The notes under the pieces: generated by a model | Databases searched by the model: none | Seen by the model: only the letters and a program-made list of their open reading frames with translations | Told to the model about the DNA's origin: nothing | Source: Acanthosepion lycidas | Taxonomy: Eukaryota > Mollusca > Cephalopoda > Sepiida > Sepiidae | Direction of reading: 5' to 3' | Assembly: GCA_963932145.1 (NCBI GenBank) | Contig: CAWVQA010000036.1 | Location: 248,001 to 312,000 of the forward strand | DNA length: 64,000 bases | Made by a program: the position numbers and the translations under genes | Shown here: piece by piece, positions 63,994-64,000 of the stretch | Numbering within the stretch: position 1 is the stretch's first letter | Layout of the letters: every line of letters begins with the position of its first letter

Positions 63994-64000
63994 ATGGCAC
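63994..64000 (+). CDS. Candidate start of retrotransposon ORF2 (truncated by window end)
   Basis: An ATG with context AATCATGGC lies 10 bp after the ORF1 stop, in a different frame from the end of ORF1. In elements of this type ORF2 (endonuclease plus reverse transcriptase) usually begins close to or overlapping the end of ORF1, which is why this ATG is proposed. Only two codons and one base are visible, so neither product nor integrity can be judged. Confidence 0.35.

Larger units (their letters stand above)
62036..64000 (+). mobile_element. Non-LTR retrotransposon (I/Jockey/X-like), 5' part
   Basis: The interval has the layout of a LINE-type element: a leader of about 590 bp, an ORF1 encoding a basic protein with three CCHC-type zinc knuckles, and a short gap to a candidate ORF2 start at the window edge. 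The plus strand of the coding part is strikingly A-rich, as is usual for such elements. Most genomic copies of non-LTR elements are truncated at the 5' end; this one keeps a long leader and the start of ORF1, so it may be 5' complete. It was probably inserted into, or beside, the satellite. No reverse transcriptase or endonuclease sequence is visible, so the clade assignment rests on ORF1 alone. Confidence 0.85.

Overview
The window is almost entirely one eukaryotic satellite array with a retrotransposon at its right end. Positions 1-62,035 are about 308 head-to-tail copies of a 201-bp, AT-rich monomer with no other sequence between them. At 62,035/62,036 the satellite stops abruptly inside a monomer. 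The remaining 1,965 bp are the 5' part of a non-LTR (LINE-type) retrotransposon on the plus strand: a 5' UTR, an ORF1 (gag-like protein with three zinc knuckles) broken by one extra base, and possibly the first codons of ORF2. There is no rRNA, tRNA, CRISPR or prokaryotic gene structure. The ORF1 layout matches the I/Jockey/X-element type common in arthropods, so an arthropod genome (insect, arachnid or crustacean) is the best guess. The satellite itself cannot be assigned to a species by reading.

Array structure. Monomers differ from one another mainly by point substitutions. There are rare 1-6 bp indels, including copy-number change of a hexanucleotide ATAAAT. Superimposed on the 201-bp period are many local higher-order duplications whose units are 2, 3, 4, 5, 9 or 18 monomers. 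The clearest are a 1,808-bp unit duplicated almost without change at 51.6-55.3 kb, a 1,001-bp unit duplicated at 19.8-21.8 kb, a 601/602-bp trimer present three times at 35.2-36.9 kb, a 602-bp trimer duplicated at 25.2-26.4 kb, and an 18-monomer block at 8.5-12.1 kb followed by a reshuffled copy at 12.1-15.7 kb. No single higher-order unit spans the array, which suggests repeated local unequal exchange or amplification rather than one homogenised higher-order repeat. The last kilobase before the junction is visibly more diverged than the interior, as expected at an array edge.

Coding content. Because 201 bp is exactly 67 codons, each reading frame keeps its phase from monomer to monomer. One minus-strand frame is open for 60 codons in most monomers, and for 50 codons from the first real ATG. 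It contains a strongly hydrophobic stretch. I find no convincing sign that it is a gene: amino-acid-changing differences are common, and the opposite strand is also nearly open in places. It is the most interesting unresolved feature, so it is described but not called as a set of genes.

Retrotransposon. The element reads away from the array. Its apparent 5' end lies directly at the satellite junction, and it has about 590 bp of 5' leader, GC-rich at first and then A-rich. ORF1 runs from 62,624 to 63,983 with a frame change at a run of 11 A. A well-placed ATG 10 bp after the ORF1 stop is the likely ORF2 start. The rest of the element lies outside the window.
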